From: Christiangramia oceanisediminis
Lineage (GTDB): Bacteria > Bacteroidota > Bacteroidia > Flavobacteriales > Flavobacteriaceae
DNA length: 64,000 bases
Assembly (NCBI RefSeq): GCF_022570735.2
Contig: NZ_JANCNS010000001.1
Coordinates: forward strand, 1,593,972 to 1,657,971
Direction of reading: 5' to 3'
The notes beneath the pieces were generated by a model, which was given only the letters and a program-made list of their open reading frames with translations, was not told the origin of the DNA and searched no databases. Shown here piece by piece: positions 25,207-35,447 of this stretch (its first letter is position 1; each line of letters opens with the position of its first letter). A program made the translations under genes and the position numbers.

Positions 25207-25658
25207 AAAGAAGGTATCGCGGATTGCAGATCGCACTGCTGGTCATTCTTTTGGCCGCGGTACGGCTTTTTGAAGAAAGCCTGTTCTACGACCCACTTAC
25301 TTATTTTTTCAAATCAGATTACCTGACTGGTAAAATTCCAGAAATGAACCTTGGGCTCCTCACCCTGAATTTGATATTTCGTTTCATCATTAACACCCTC
25401 ATTTCACTGGCGATAATCTATGTAGCCTTTCGGGATAAGCAAATCATGAAATTTTCAGGCATCCTGTATGCCTTGCTATTTGTTCTGGGATTTTCGGTAT
25501 TTTTCTACCTTATTTTGAATTTGGAAAATGAACATTACCTGGCACTTTTTTACGTGAGACGATTTTTAATTCATCCCCTTTTTCTGCTTATTTTGCTGCC
25601 TGCCTTTTATTATTACAGGTTGAGGCAAAATGACCATGGATCGGCGATCAAACCCTAA
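25191..25658 (+). CDS. Exosortase F system-associated membrane protein
   Basis: A 155-residue protein with about four membrane helices (around residues 10-25, 48-75, 85-108 and 120-145), directly overlapping the 3' end of xrtF by 16 bases. Its size, helix pattern, FLRFIINTLISLAIIYVAF-like middle and position match the small protein that accompanies XrtF in Flavobacteria. Its exact job in the sorting process is unknown. Its last 11 bases overlap the convergent NmrA-type gene. Confidence 0.85.
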   Translation: MEKRLKRRYRGLQIALLVILLAAVRLFEESLFYDPLTYFFKSDYLTGKIPEMNLGLLTLNLIFRFIINTLISLAIIYVAFRDKQIMKFSGILYALLFVLGFSVFFYLILNLENEHYLALFYVRRFLIHPLFLLILLPAFYYYRLRQNDHGSAIKP

Positions 25659-26595
25659 ACCGGTTTTTATTCTTTTCCAGCCATTCTTTAAAAGATAATA
25701 ATTCAGGATTTAGTTCCCATGTATTTTCAGGATCCCTTAGGGCGCAATATTCCTTTTCGAATTCAGCTTTGAACTGAAACATATTTCCCAGATCATCGGC
25801 CCCGGGAAAGTCGGAGTTCCTATACAGATCAGGTTCCAAAGCATGGTATTTAACCTTCTTACCAAGAACTTCACTGAAAATTGCTGCCATTTCATTTCCG
25901 GTAAGCAATCCTCCTGCGATCGAAATAGTTTTGCCTTTGTATTTGTTTCCTTTCTTAAAGATTTGAAAAGCTGTTTTTCCAATATCTTCTGAAGCTATTC
26001 CTGGTAATTTTTTATCGCTCATGGGAAGATTAAGGCTTAACCGACCATTTTCGTCCTTTTGAGGACCCATTCCAAAATTGATGAAATTATCCCAGAAAAA
26101 GGAAGTTCGAAGTAGGGTATAAGGGACCTTGCTTTTAATAAAATAGGAATCAGCTTCTCCTTTAGCATCGTAGTGCGGCACCTTATAATGACCCATAAGA
26201 GTTGGCATTCGATCATCATCAACCGGGATCCATTTACGCGTATCTTCCAGGCTAGACCAGATCACATGTTTCAGTTTGGCTTCTTTTGCGGCCTCAGCCA
26301 TATTCCTGGCATGTTCTTTTTCTTTTTCCGGTGAAAAATGTTCCCAGAAGAAGGTCACACAGAATGCTCCGTAGGCACCTTCGAAAGCTTCGATCAGACT
26401 TTCCTTATCATCAACATCAGCTTCGAAGAGATCTGCTCCATGTTTTCTGAGCTCTTGTGCCTTATCTGAGGTGTAGTCTCTTGTGATTGCTCTAACCTCA
26501 AAAGTTTTATCGGGATCTTCTATGATGGCTTTTACCAGTCCGCTTCCCTGGGATCCGGTTGCGCCAACTACTACGATTATTTTCGGGTCATTCAT
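25648..26595 (-). CDS. NmrA family NAD(P)-binding protein
   Basis: A 315-residue Rossmann-fold protein of the atypical short-chain dehydrogenase group. The N terminus VVVGATGSQGSGLVKAI carries the GxxGxxG dinucleotide-binding loop; KHVIWSSLED and GHYKVPHYDAKGEADSYF follow the NmrA/HSCARG pattern. Members may sense the NADP redox state or reduce quinones; the substrate cannot be set here. It is a single leftward gene, divergent from the copper island. Confidence 0.88.
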   Translation of the reverse strand: MNDPKIIVVVGATGSQGSGLVKAIIEDPDKTFEVRAITRDYTSDKAQELRKHGADLFEADVDDKESLIEAFEGAYGAFCVTFFWEHFSPEKEKEHARNMAEAAKEAKLKHVIWSSLEDTRKWIPVDDDRMPTLMGHYKVPHYDAKGEADSYFIKSKVPYTLLRTSFFWDNFINFGMGPQKDENGRLSLNLPMSDKKLPGIASEDIGKTAFQIFKKGNKYKGKTISIAGGLLTGNEMAAIFSEVLGKKVKYHALEPDLYRNSDFPGADDLGNMFQFKAEFEKEYCALRDPENTWELNPELLSFKEWLEKNKNRFRV

Positions 26596-26750
26596 TTTAT
26601 CGTGAATTTAAAAAGCTGAATATTATAAAGTTATGAAAAATGCTAGTTGAAAATAAGCTTTCCTAACACCAGAAAATAACAAGGGAGAATTGAAAGTTTT
26701 TTCCTGAATTTTATAACCGCGCTAATAATTCTTGCTTTAATTTTGACCGG

Positions 26751-26804
26751 TATTTTTGAAATTGAGGGTCTAAATGCCTGATATTGAAAAAATATGTATT
26801 TTTG
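26751..26804 (+). promoter_or_regulatory. Two TAnnTTTG boxes upstream of the copper island
   Basis: TATTTTTG occurs twice, at 26751-26758 and 26797-26804. The first has TTG at 26732-26734 (16-base spacing), close to the Bacteroidota -33/-7 layout; the second lies 8 bases before the ATG at 26813 and has no good -33 box. Either could start the island's transcript. Confidence 0.4.
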
Positions 26805-26812
26805 TTAACCGA

Positions 26813-27205
26813 ATGAAAGAGGCTTTTAGACAAATATCATCTTTTATGCTGGCCATGCTGGTCATGTTTTCCACTATGTCTTTCACCGTGGAAAAGCATT
26901 TTTGTGGTGATCACCTGGTTGATAAAGCTGTCTTTTCTGAAGTGAAGACCTGTGGTATGCAGATGGATGCGATGGCCGAAGGTCATTGCTGTACCAATGA
27001 AAAAACATCGGTTGAAGGCCAGGACGAATTAAAGATCTCGTTTGATTCCTTCGATTTTCAGCAAAAGATTTTTTTAACCACCTTCACTTTTTCCTATTTC
27101 AATCTGTTTGAGGCAGAGCCACAGCAGGTAATACCATTCAGGGAATATACTCCTCCCTTGCTGGTCTACGATATTCAACTCGAAGACCAGGTATTCTTAA
27201 TTTGA
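26813..27205 (+). CDS. Secreted Cys-rich protein of the HYC_CC_PP type
   Basis: A 130-residue protein with an N-terminal signal (MKEAFRQISSFMLAMLVMFSTMSF) followed by EKHFCGDHLVD, a CGM motif, HCC and a C-terminal TPPLLVYD; this HFC...CC...PP order matches a Bacteroidota family named for those motifs and often found beside metal efflux genes. The cysteines and methionines may bind copper in the periplasm. The start at 26813 is preferred over 26774 because it gives a normal signal peptide. First gene of the copper island, 99 bases before the RND pump. Confidence 0.75.
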   Translation: MKEAFRQISSFMLAMLVMFSTMSFTVEKHFCGDHLVDKAVFSEVKTCGMQMDAMAEGHCCTNEKTSVEGQDELKISFDSFDFQQKIFLTTFTFSYFNLFEAEPQQVIPFREYTPPLLVYDIQLEDQVFLI

Positions 27206-27304
27206 TCGATTTGATCCGCGTTCTGTAGAGCAATTTATACAGAGCCAGTTCCTTATTTGCCCAATTTTCGGGCTATTCTGAATTAAGATCAAATCATCAA
27301 ATAC

Positions 27305-30300
27305 ATGTTCAATAGAATCATAAAATATTTTCTCTACAACCGTTTAGTTACGGTTTTACTGCTGCTTTTCCTCGTTGGGTGGGGCCTGGTAACCGCACCT
27401 TTTAACTGGGATACTGGCTTTTTGCCCAGCGACCCGGTCCGGTTGATGCCATACCCGATATTGGTGAAAACCAGCAGATCGTTTTTACCGAATGGCCTGG
27501 CCGTTCCCCTCAAGATGTGGAAGACCAGATCACTTACCCGCTTACCAGTTCACTTCTGGGAATCCCGGGAGTGAAATCCATACGCAGTTCCTCGATGTTC
27601 GGGTTTTCAAGTATCTACATCATTTTTGAAGAGGATGTGGAATTCTACTGGTCCCGTTCACGGGTTCTGGAAAAACTGAATTCCCTGCCTGCCAATTTGC
27701 TTCCTGCTGAAGTACAGCCCTCGCTGGGTCCAGATGCAACAGCACTTGGCCAGGTTTACTGGTATACGCTAGAAGGTCGTGACCCTGATGGCAATGTGAC
27801 CGGGGGTTGGGATCTTCACGAGTTAAGAAGGATCCAGGATTATTATGTAAAGCCGGGTTTGAGTGCCACCCAGGGAGTTTCAGAAGTTGCCTCGGTAGGA
27901 GGATATGTCCAGGAGTACCAGATAGATGTAAATCCCGATGCACTTAAAGCCTTCGATATAGGTATCGACCAGGTGATGATGGCGGTGAAGAATTCCAATA
28001 GGGATGCGGGAGCCAAAACTTTGGAGGTCAATAAAGTTGAATACCTCGTTAGAGGTCTGGGGTATATTGAATCGATCGAAGATATCGAGAATACGGTAGT
28101 CGTAGCCAGGGATAATAAGCCGGTTTTGATCAGTGATATCGCCAGGGTTCATCTTGGTCCTTCTGAAAGGAGAGGAATCCTTGATAAAGGCGGGGCTGAT
28201 GTTGCCGGGGGCGTTGTTGTTGCCCGTTATGGTTCCAATCCGCTGCAGGTGATCCAGAACGTCAAGGACAAGATCGGGGAGATCTCACCCGGATTGCCTT
28301 CGAAAACATTAGAAGACGGTACTGTTTCCAAGCTCACCATAGTTCCGTTTTACGACAGGACCCAGTTGATCAACGAAACCATCGGAACACTCGAAAGCGC
28401 ACTTTCTCACGAGATACTGATAAGTATTATCGTGATCATCGTTCTGGTTCTGAATTTACGGGCTTCGGTTCTCATATCCAGCCTGCTTCCCATCGCGGTG
28501 TTAATGACATTCATCACGATGCGCTATTTGGCAGTGGACGCCAACGTGGTAGCATTATCGGGTATCGCGATCGCTATTGGGGTGATGGTAGATGTGGGAA
28601 TTGTTTTCGTCGAAAATACCATTCGCTGGCTCGAGATGCCGGAAAACAAAAATGCCCGTGGAAAGAGATTGCTGGATATCATCTATAAAGCCACCGTGGA
28701 AGTCGCTCCGGCAGTGACTACTGCTTTACTTACCACTATTGTGAGTTTTCTTCCGGTCTTCTTTATGGAAAATGCCGAAGGAAAGTTATTCCGTCCTCTC
28801 GCTTTTACCAAGACATTTGCCATTGCAGCTTCCTTTGTGATAGGAGTTCTGGTATTGCCAATGTTCTCCTATTATTTCTTCAATATCAAGGCCGATAAAA
28901 AGAAGACTAAATTCATCTGGAACCTGGTGCTGATCTTTGGTGGGATAATTCTGGCCATTGTTTTCAGCTTCTGGTTACCATTGGCTTTAACGCTGATTGG
29001 CCTGCTGAAACTTTTTGAAGACCGAAATCCTGAGTTCCTTGGAAAATATTCTTCCCAGATCATCATCGGGATCACCTTGCTGGTCACTATTTTATTCCTT
29101 TCGGAAGAATGGATGCCTTTAGGCTTCGAAAAGAGCCTTTTTTCGAATTATATTTTCGTGATCATTCTTATCGCGATCACCCTGGCCATGTTACTGGCAG
29201 TGGTACGTTTTTATGAACCTATCCTTAACTGGTGTCTTACCAACAAAGGAACTTTCTTTATCCTTCCGCTTATTACCATTTTCCTGGGAGCCATGATCTG
29301 GTTCGGGTTTCCGAAATTATTCGGTTTTGTGGATGACGCCACCGAAGAGATAGGGCTGGACCTGAGTAAAACCCGGGTTTGGTCTGGTCTTTCCCATGCT
29401 TTTCCGGGCGTAGGGAAGGAATTCATGCCTTCACTAAACGAAGGTAGTTTTCTCCTGATGCCAACTACCATGCCGCATGCAGGGATCGAATATTCCAAGG
29501 AAACGGTTCAGAAACTCGATATGGCGGTGACCAATATTCCGGAGGTGGAAATAGCGGTTGGAAAACTGGGACGTATAGAAAGTGCCCTCGATCCTGCGCC
29601 GGTTTCGATGTTCGAAAATGTGATCAATTATAAGCCAGAATATGCCCTGAACGAGAATGGGAAACCAATTCGATTTAAGGTTGATGAGGAGGACCGGTTC
29701 ATTCTAAGGTCTGGCGACAGCCTGTCCAATGCCGATGCGGTTAACAGGGGCATTAAGCGGGAACAACTGATTCCCGATGAAGACGGAAAGTATTTCAGGA
29801 ACTGGAGAGATCATATACAAAACCCTGATGATATCTGGGATGAGATCGTTCAGCGAACAAAACTTCCCGGGGTGACTTCAGCTCCTAAATTACAGCCAAT
29901 CGAAACCAGGCTGGTCATGCTGCAAACCGGGATGCGTGCGCCTATGGGAATCAAGGTTTATGGCCCTGATCTGAAAACTATCCAGGATTTTGGAATCCAG
30001 CTTGAAAATCTATTAAAGCAGGTACCTTCAGTTAAATCTGAAGCCGTATTTGCAGACCGTGTTGTGGGTAAACCCTACCTGGAAATAGATATAGACCGCA
30101 CTGCGATCGCAAGGTTCGGGCTTAGCATAGAAGACGTTCAGCAAACCATTGAAACTGCTATTGGCGGGATGGAGATCACATCTACCGTAGAAGGCAGGGA
30201 GCGTTTCCCGGTTAGGGTGAGATACCCAAGGGAACTTCGCGACAATCCTGAAGCGGTGAAACGAATTTTAGTACCCACTTCTAGCGGAGCACAGATCCCA

Positions 30301-31146
30301 CTAGGCGAGCTGGCCGATCTGGAATATGTTCGAGGTCCGCAAATGATCAAAAGTGAGGAAACCTTCCTGGTTGGTTATGTGCTTTTCGACAAACGCGATG
30401 GCTATGCCGAGGTGAACGTGGTGAACGACGCCCAGAACTTCATCCAGGAAAAGATCGACAATGGCGAGTTATTAGTTCCGGAAGGAGTAAACTTCAAGTT
30501 TTCGGGGAATTATGAGAACCAGGTAAGAGCAGTAAAAAGGCTTTCCATACTCATTCCATTATGTTTGATCATCATTTTCCTGTTGCTTTATTTTCAGTTT
30601 AAGACCGTGATCGCTTCTACCATCCATTTTTCGGGAGTTTTTGTGGCTTTTGCGGGAGGATTTATCATGATCTGGTTGTATGGACAGGGATGGTTCATGG
30701 ATTTTGATGTTTTCGGAACCAATATGCGTGATCTTTTCCAGATACAGGAGGTGAACTTAAGTGTGGCCGTTTGGGTTGGATTTATTGCACTGTTTGGTAT
30801 CGCTACCGATGATGGAGTATTGATGGGTACCTATATTCACCAGGTTTTTGAAAAACGCCAGCCCAATACAGTGCCCGAAGTAAGGGATGCTGTTATGGAA
30901 GCGGGTAAAAAGCGGGTTCGCCCAGCGATGATGACCACCGCGGTTACTATAATTGCTTTATTCCCTGTGCTTACTTCCACCGGGAAAGGATCGGATATCA
31001 TGGTGCCAATGGCGATTCCTATCGTAGGCGGAATGATTATCCAGATCATGACCATTTTCGTGGTACCTGTTCTTCAGGCTTACTGGCGTGAAACCGTGGT
31101 TAAAAAGAATTCAAAATCTCAAAATCAGTTAACAAATGAAGAATAA
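27305..31146 (+). CDS. cusA: CusA-like heavy-metal RND efflux permease, frameshifted near the N terminus
   Basis: The gene reads in one frame from MFNRIIKYFLYNRL (27305) to GFLPSDPV and then, from about 27438, continues in another frame as PVDAIPDIGENQQIV, the conserved HME-RND start. One base is missing in GACCCGGTCCGGTT; restoring a C would give one protein of about 1280 residues. It has the metal-RND signature MVDVGIVFVEN in helix 4 and the three copper/silver methionines equivalent to those of E. coli CusA (in LLMPTTMP, APVSMFEN and LVMLQTGM). An added hydrophobic block of about 95 residues lies between helices 6 and 7. As sequenced, the product may be cut short or start late at 27517. 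Confidence 0.88.
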
Positions 31147-32380
31147 TCGAATTATACCGTTTATCTGGTTCCTGGTTTTGGGTTTCAGCCAGCTTCAGGC
31201 TCAGCAAATTCAGGATTATTTACAGATAGCTTCTGAAAACAATCCGGAAGTTCAGGCTGCCTATACCCGGTTCGAAGCTGCCCTTCAAAAGGCACCACAG
31301 GTTTCATCATTACCAGATCCAACACTCACTATGAGCGCCTTCGGAAGAATGATCGAAACAAGACTGGGAGCACAGGAGGCCCGTTTTTCCCTGATGCAGA
31401 TGTTTCCCTGGTTCGGAACGAACAATCTAAGAAAAGGGTCGGCTGAATTAATGGCCGAGGCCAGATTCCAGGATTTCCTGGCAAGCCGGGAATCGCTTTT
31501 CGTAAAGGTGAAGGAAGTTTATGCCGAAATTTACCGAATTGAAAAGAGTATCGGGATCATGGAAGAAGACCTGGAAATTCTAGACTCATACAGGAAACTG
31601 GCCTTGAATCGTTTTGAAGCCGGAAGCGCTCCCATGGTGAACGTGGTAAAAGTGGATATTGACCGGGAGGAGCTTATTACCCGAATTGCCCTGATGAAAG
31701 ATGAATTGGAAACCAGGAAAATTCAGTTCAATTATTTATTGAACAGAAATGAGTCGGCCATGGTTGAGGTACAGGACAGCCTGAGGCTGGAAAATGAAAT
31801 TTCAGGAATTTCAAATTTTGAAGAACATCCTAGTGTCCAGTCTCTGGATTACGAGAAGCAGGCCTTCAAAAAGGAGATCGAGATCAGTAAAAAAGAAGGC
31901 CTTCCCATGCTGGGGCTCGGGCTGGATTATTCGATCATTTCAGAAAGAACCGATGCCAATCCGGCCAATAACGGGCAGGACGCGATCATGCCTATGTTTT
32001 CGGTTAGCCTGCCCATTTTCAGAAAGAAATATAAGGCAGCCCGTGAAGAGGCCAGACTGATGGCACAGGCCACAGAACAGGAAAAGAAGGCCATGATCAA
32101 TGAACTAAGCAGTGAAGCCGAAATGCTTAACTACGAGCTGAAAAAAGCCAGGCAGTTGATGGACCTGTACGACCGGCAGATCACTAGCTCGAACCAGGCC
32201 AATAAATTACTGATTTCAGGATTTAGCAATGCCAATGCCGATTTTGAAGAAGTTCTACAGATGAACCAGGATCTTCTGATGCTGAAAATTCAGAAGATCG
32301 AGACTCTTGCCAATGGCTATAAGGCGGCGGCCAAACTTGATTACCTACACTTTAAAAACAATACAGATGCAAACGAATAG
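31136..32380 (+). CDS. TolC-family outer membrane efflux protein
   Basis: A 414-residue protein with signal peptide (ending LQAQ) and two long alpha-helical OEP halves (SENNPEVQAAYTRFEAAL; a second hairpin around residues 290-400 with QEKKAMINELSSEAEMLNYELKKA). It would form the outer-membrane duct for the metal RND pump. Its start overlaps the end of the pump gene by 11 bases. The helical segments are rich in methionine. Function is inferred from family and position. Confidence 0.9.
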   Translation: MKNNRIIPFIWFLVLGFSQLQAQQIQDYLQIASENNPEVQAAYTRFEAALQKAPQVSSLPDPTLTMSAFGRMIETRLGAQEARFSLMQMFPWFGTNNLRKGSAELMAEARFQDFLASRESLFVKVKEVYAEIYRIEKSIGIMEEDLEILDSYRKLALNRFEAGSAPMVNVVKVDIDREELITRIALMKDELETRKIQFNYLLNRNESAMVEVQDSLRLENEISGISNFEEHPSVQSLDYEKQAFKKEIEISKKEGLPMLGLGLDYSIISERTDANPANNGQDAIMPMFSVSLPIFRKKYKAAREEARLMAQATEQEKKAMINELSSEAEMLNYELKKARQLMDLYDRQITSSNQANKLLISGFSNANADFEEVLQMNQDLLMLKIQKIETLANGYKAAAKLDYLHFKNNTDANE

Positions 32381-34067
32381 AAAAAATATATTCCTGGCCA
32401 TCGGGATCCTCGTAGCAGGGATCTTCCTGGGCTGGCTTTTCTTCGGAGGTAATGGAGCCGGTCAGGATGAACATGAGCACGCGGCAAATACTGAGGCCGA
32501 AGTATGGACCTGTTCCATGCACCCACAAATCAGGCAGCCGGAACCGGGGCAATGCCCGATTTGTGGGATGGACCTGATCCCGCTTTCTGAAGATGAAGGC
32601 GGATTGGACTCAGACATGTTCCAGATGAGTGAAGATGCCATGAAACTGGCCAATGTGAGAACTATGACCGTGGGTGGCGGAGAAAGCGCCAGGGAGTTGA
32701 GGTTGAATGGAAAGGTAGTCGTGGATGAACGAAATGACTATACGCAAACCGTGCATATTCCCGGGCGTATCGAAAAACTAATGGTCAATTTTACCGGAGA
32801 GAAGGTGGAAAGAGGTCAAACTCTGGCCATGATCTATTCGCCACAACTGGTAACCGCCCAGGCCGAACTTTTACAGGCGCAGGAAATTAAAGAAAGTCAG
32901 CCGGAATTGTTCCAGGCAGCCAAACAAAAACTGCGAAACTGGAAGATCAGTGAAGCACAGATAGAAAGGATGCTTGCCGAAGGTGAGCCTATTGAAAGAT
33001 TCCCGATACGATCTGATGTAAGCGGCGTGGTGACCGAACTAATGGCCGAACCTGGAGATCATCTTGAGCAGGGAATGCCTATCTACCAGATCGCTAATCT
33101 TGATAAGCTTTGGATACAGTTTGACCTGTATGAAAGTGACCTGAACTGGGTAGAGGAAGGAAGCACCGTAGAATATACCGTTAAATCGCTTCCGGGGAAA
33201 ACCTTTGAAGGAGAGATCAGTTTTGTGGATCCCTTGCTGAACGACAATACTCGTGTGGCTACCGCCAGGATCGAAGTGCCTAATAAGGATAGAAAACTGA
33301 AACCTGGAATGTTCGTTAGCGGCGTGGTAGAAAACCAGCTGGATAGTTCCGTCGAAGATCGAATTGTGATCCCGGAGTCGGCTGTTCTATGGACCGGTGA
33401 ACGGTCGGTGGTGTATGTGAAGACCGATATGGATAAAGGCGCTGGATTTGAAATGAGGGAAATAATTTTGGGCCCGGCACTGGCCGATTCTCACGTGGTG
33501 GAAAGCGGACTGAAGCAGGGAGAACAGATCGTGGTGAACGGTACTTTTACCGTAGATGCGGCAGTTCAGCTTGCCGGGAAACCCAGTATGATGAACCCGA
33601 ATATTGGAGAAGAGAAAGTAGATGTTTCTGAAGAGGACAGATCAGCCTTACAGCCGCTTTTCAGCGATTATTTTGAATTGAAAAATGCGTTGGTAAATGA
33701 TGATCTTGAAACCGCTAAAGCTTCAGCTAGGCAATTTCAGCAAACAATAGACCAGCTGCAGGTTTCAGCCATGAGTGATGAGGTGGGATCCTTGTTGAAG
33801 ATTCATTTTCCAAAGCTACAGTCGGTTACCGACCGCCTGGTTAATGCTGCAAATATCGATGCGGTTCGCAACGAATTCATTGGCCTGTCCAATACCATGA
33901 TCAACCTGGCAGTTTCTACCAGGCCCATGGAGGGGATGTATATTCAGCATTGTCCCATGGCGAACAGCAACCAGGGAGCAGACTGGCTTAGCATGTCTTC
34001 TGAAATTCGAAATCCGTATTACGGGGCCTCCATGTTGGGATGTGGTGAAGTCACAGACCAATTATAG
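32367..34067 (+). CDS. cusB: CusB-like periplasmic adaptor with heavy-metal-binding and DUF3347 domains
   Basis: A 566-residue membrane-fusion protein. Order of parts: membrane anchor (residues 7-27), a His-containing linker, a small metal-binding domain at 47-73 (WTCSMHP...CPICGMDLIPL, PF19335 type), the lipoyl/hairpin/beta-barrel adaptor core (about 85-400), and a C-terminal DUF3347 domain ending in HCPMA...IRNPYYG..MLGCG. The start at 32367 (MQTNRKN) is preferred; it overlaps the TolC gene by 14 bases. The adaptor links CusA to the TolC-like duct and can pass copper or silver to the pump. Confidence 0.92.
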   Translation: MQTNRKNIFLAIGILVAGIFLGWLFFGGNGAGQDEHEHAANTEAEVWTCSMHPQIRQPEPGQCPICGMDLIPLSEDEGGLDSDMFQMSEDAMKLANVRTMTVGGGESARELRLNGKVVVDERNDYTQTVHIPGRIEKLMVNFTGEKVERGQTLAMIYSPQLVTAQAELLQAQEIKESQPELFQAAKQKLRNWKISEAQIERMLAEGEPIERFPIRSDVSGVVTELMAEPGDHLEQGMPIYQIANLDKLWIQFDLYESDLNWVEEGSTVEYTVKSLPGKTFEGEISFVDPLLNDNTRVATARIEVPNKDRKLKPGMFVSGVVENQLDSSVEDRIVIPESAVLWTGERSVVYVKTDMDKGAGFEMREIILGPALADSHVVESGLKQGEQIVVNGTFTVDAAVQLAGKPSMMNPNIGEEKVDVSEEDRSALQPLFSDYFELKNALVNDDLETAKASARQFQQTIDQLQVSAMSDEVGSLLKIHFPKLQSVTDRLVNAANIDAVRNEFIGLSNTMINLAVSTRPMEGMYIQHCPMANSNQGADWLSMSSEIRNPYYGASMLGCGEVTDQL

Positions 34068-34120
34068 AGCCGATATGTTGAATTCAAAAGTTCAGTAAAA
34101 CAACCATAAAACCAATCAAT

Positions 34121-34612
34121 ATGAATGATCAGAAACAAAATGAGAACAAAGGACTGAGCAATTACACCAGGTTTTTCCTGATGTTAGGATTATCATTTGT
34201 TGCAATGTACATCACGATGTACCTGAATACTTATGAAATTGACCATGTTTACTTCAGCCTTACCAGGTTTTATATGACCTGTTTGGGAATTGCGGCTATG
34301 GCGGTGATCATGTTGAGCTTAATGCTGAAAATGTATAAGAACAGGAAAAAGAATATCGCCATCTATGTTGGTAGTCTTGTCCTGTTCGTGAGTGCACTCG
34401 GACTTGTAAGGGCACAGTCGCCAGTCATTGGGGATGTACTTTATATGAAGGCGATGATCCCGCATCATTCCATAGCGATCCTTACCAGTAAAAGGGCCGA
34501 TATCGATGATCCAGAGGTAAGAGAGCTGGCAGATGAGATCATCAAGGCTCAGGTTAAGGAGATTGACGAAATGAAGCGTCTACTAGATAAATTACAGAAC
34601 AGGGAGGATTGA
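34121..34612 (+). CDS. DUF305 membrane protein
   Basis: A 163-residue protein with three membrane helices (about residues 17-36, 51-70 and 79-97) and a C-terminal DUF305 segment with the IPHHSIAI motif (His 115, His 116) and a charged helix (AQVKEIDEMKRLLDKL). DUF305 proteins are often found with copper-resistance genes; the His pair and nearby Met residues suggest metal binding on the periplasmic side. Biochemical function is unknown. Confidence 0.88.
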   Translation: MNDQKQNENKGLSNYTRFFLMLGLSFVAMYITMYLNTYEIDHVYFSLTRFYMTCLGIAAMAVIMLSLMLKMYKNRKKNIAIYVGSLVLFVSALGLVRAQSPVIGDVLYMKAMIPHHSIAILTSKRADIDDPEVRELADEIIKAQVKEIDEMKRLLDKLQNRED

Positions 34613-34676
34613 TAGAAACAAAAATTACCTGCCAGTATAGATCAATATGAAAATAGAATCCCGAACTAAGAATTAG

Positions 34677-35417
34677 ATGATAGTAAAAAGAAAAACCGCG
34701 AAGAAAATCCGGAAAGCCCACCGCTACCTGGGTATTTTTATTGGTATTCAGTTCATCATGTGGACGGTAAGCGGCCTTTATTTTAGCTGGACTGAACTGG
34801 ATGAGATACATGGTGATCATTTCAGGAAGGAGCAGCCACAAATCGCCGCTTTTGGAAATCTTAGCAGTCCTACTCAATTACATCCCGGGTTAGAAGTGAG
34901 TTCTGCGGAATTATATGGTATTTCGGGTGAGCCGTTCTATTTTATCAATGATCATCTATTGATGAATGCCAGGACAGGCGAGGTAATAGATAAGATCGAT
35001 GAATCCCAGGCGCTGGATATCGCTGCAAGATTTATGAAGGATGATCTAGAGGTTGAAAATATTGAACTGATCACCGAGACCGGGAAGCATCATGAATACC
35101 GTGAGAAATTATTACCGGCCTATGTCATTTCTTATGAGGGAGATGAAAATTTAAAGGCATATATCGGTGCAGGAAACGGAAGTTTTCAAACCGTGAGACA
35201 CCGAAACTGGCGTTGGTTCGATTTTTTGTGGATGACCCACACCATGGATTATGAAGGCAGGGATGATTTTAATAATTCACTGCTTCGGGCCTTTTCGCTT
35301 TTAGGACTGATAACAGTTTTAAGCGGCTTCCTGTTATGGTATATCTCATCACCAACTGTGCGGAAGGTCGTTCAGCCAAAGAAAAAGAATAAAAAGAAAG
35401 CCTTTCAGGCGAATTAA
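34677..35417 (+). CDS. PepSY-domain membrane protein
   Basis: A 246-residue protein with an N-terminal helix (AHRYLGIFIGIQFIMWTVSGLYFSW), a periplasmic part with a PepSY-like unit (SQALDIAARFMKDDLEVENIELI), the conserved RHRNWRWFDFLWMTHTMDYEGRDDFNN segment and a C-terminal helix, ending in a basic tail. Such proteins accompany metal-uptake or efflux systems and may act in electron transfer or metal reduction; this is not settled. Same direction and spacing as the rest of the island. Confidence 0.85.
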   Translation: MIVKRKTAKKIRKAHRYLGIFIGIQFIMWTVSGLYFSWTELDEIHGDHFRKEQPQIAAFGNLSSPTQLHPGLEVSSAELYGISGEPFYFINDHLLMNARTGEVIDKIDESQALDIAARFMKDDLEVENIELITETGKHHEYREKLLPAYVISYEGDENLKAYIGAGNGSFQTVRHRNWRWFDFLWMTHTMDYEGRDDFNNSLLRAFSLLGLITVLSGFLLWYISSPTVRKVVQPKKKNKKKAFQAN

Positions 35418-35447
35418 AAACAGATAACAATAATTAAATTTAGGAAA

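Noticed and set aside
27430..27450. Programmed ribosomal frameshift in the CusA-like gene
   Set aside because: No X XXY YYZ slippery sequence or downstream pseudoknot is evident; a one-base loss explains it more simply.
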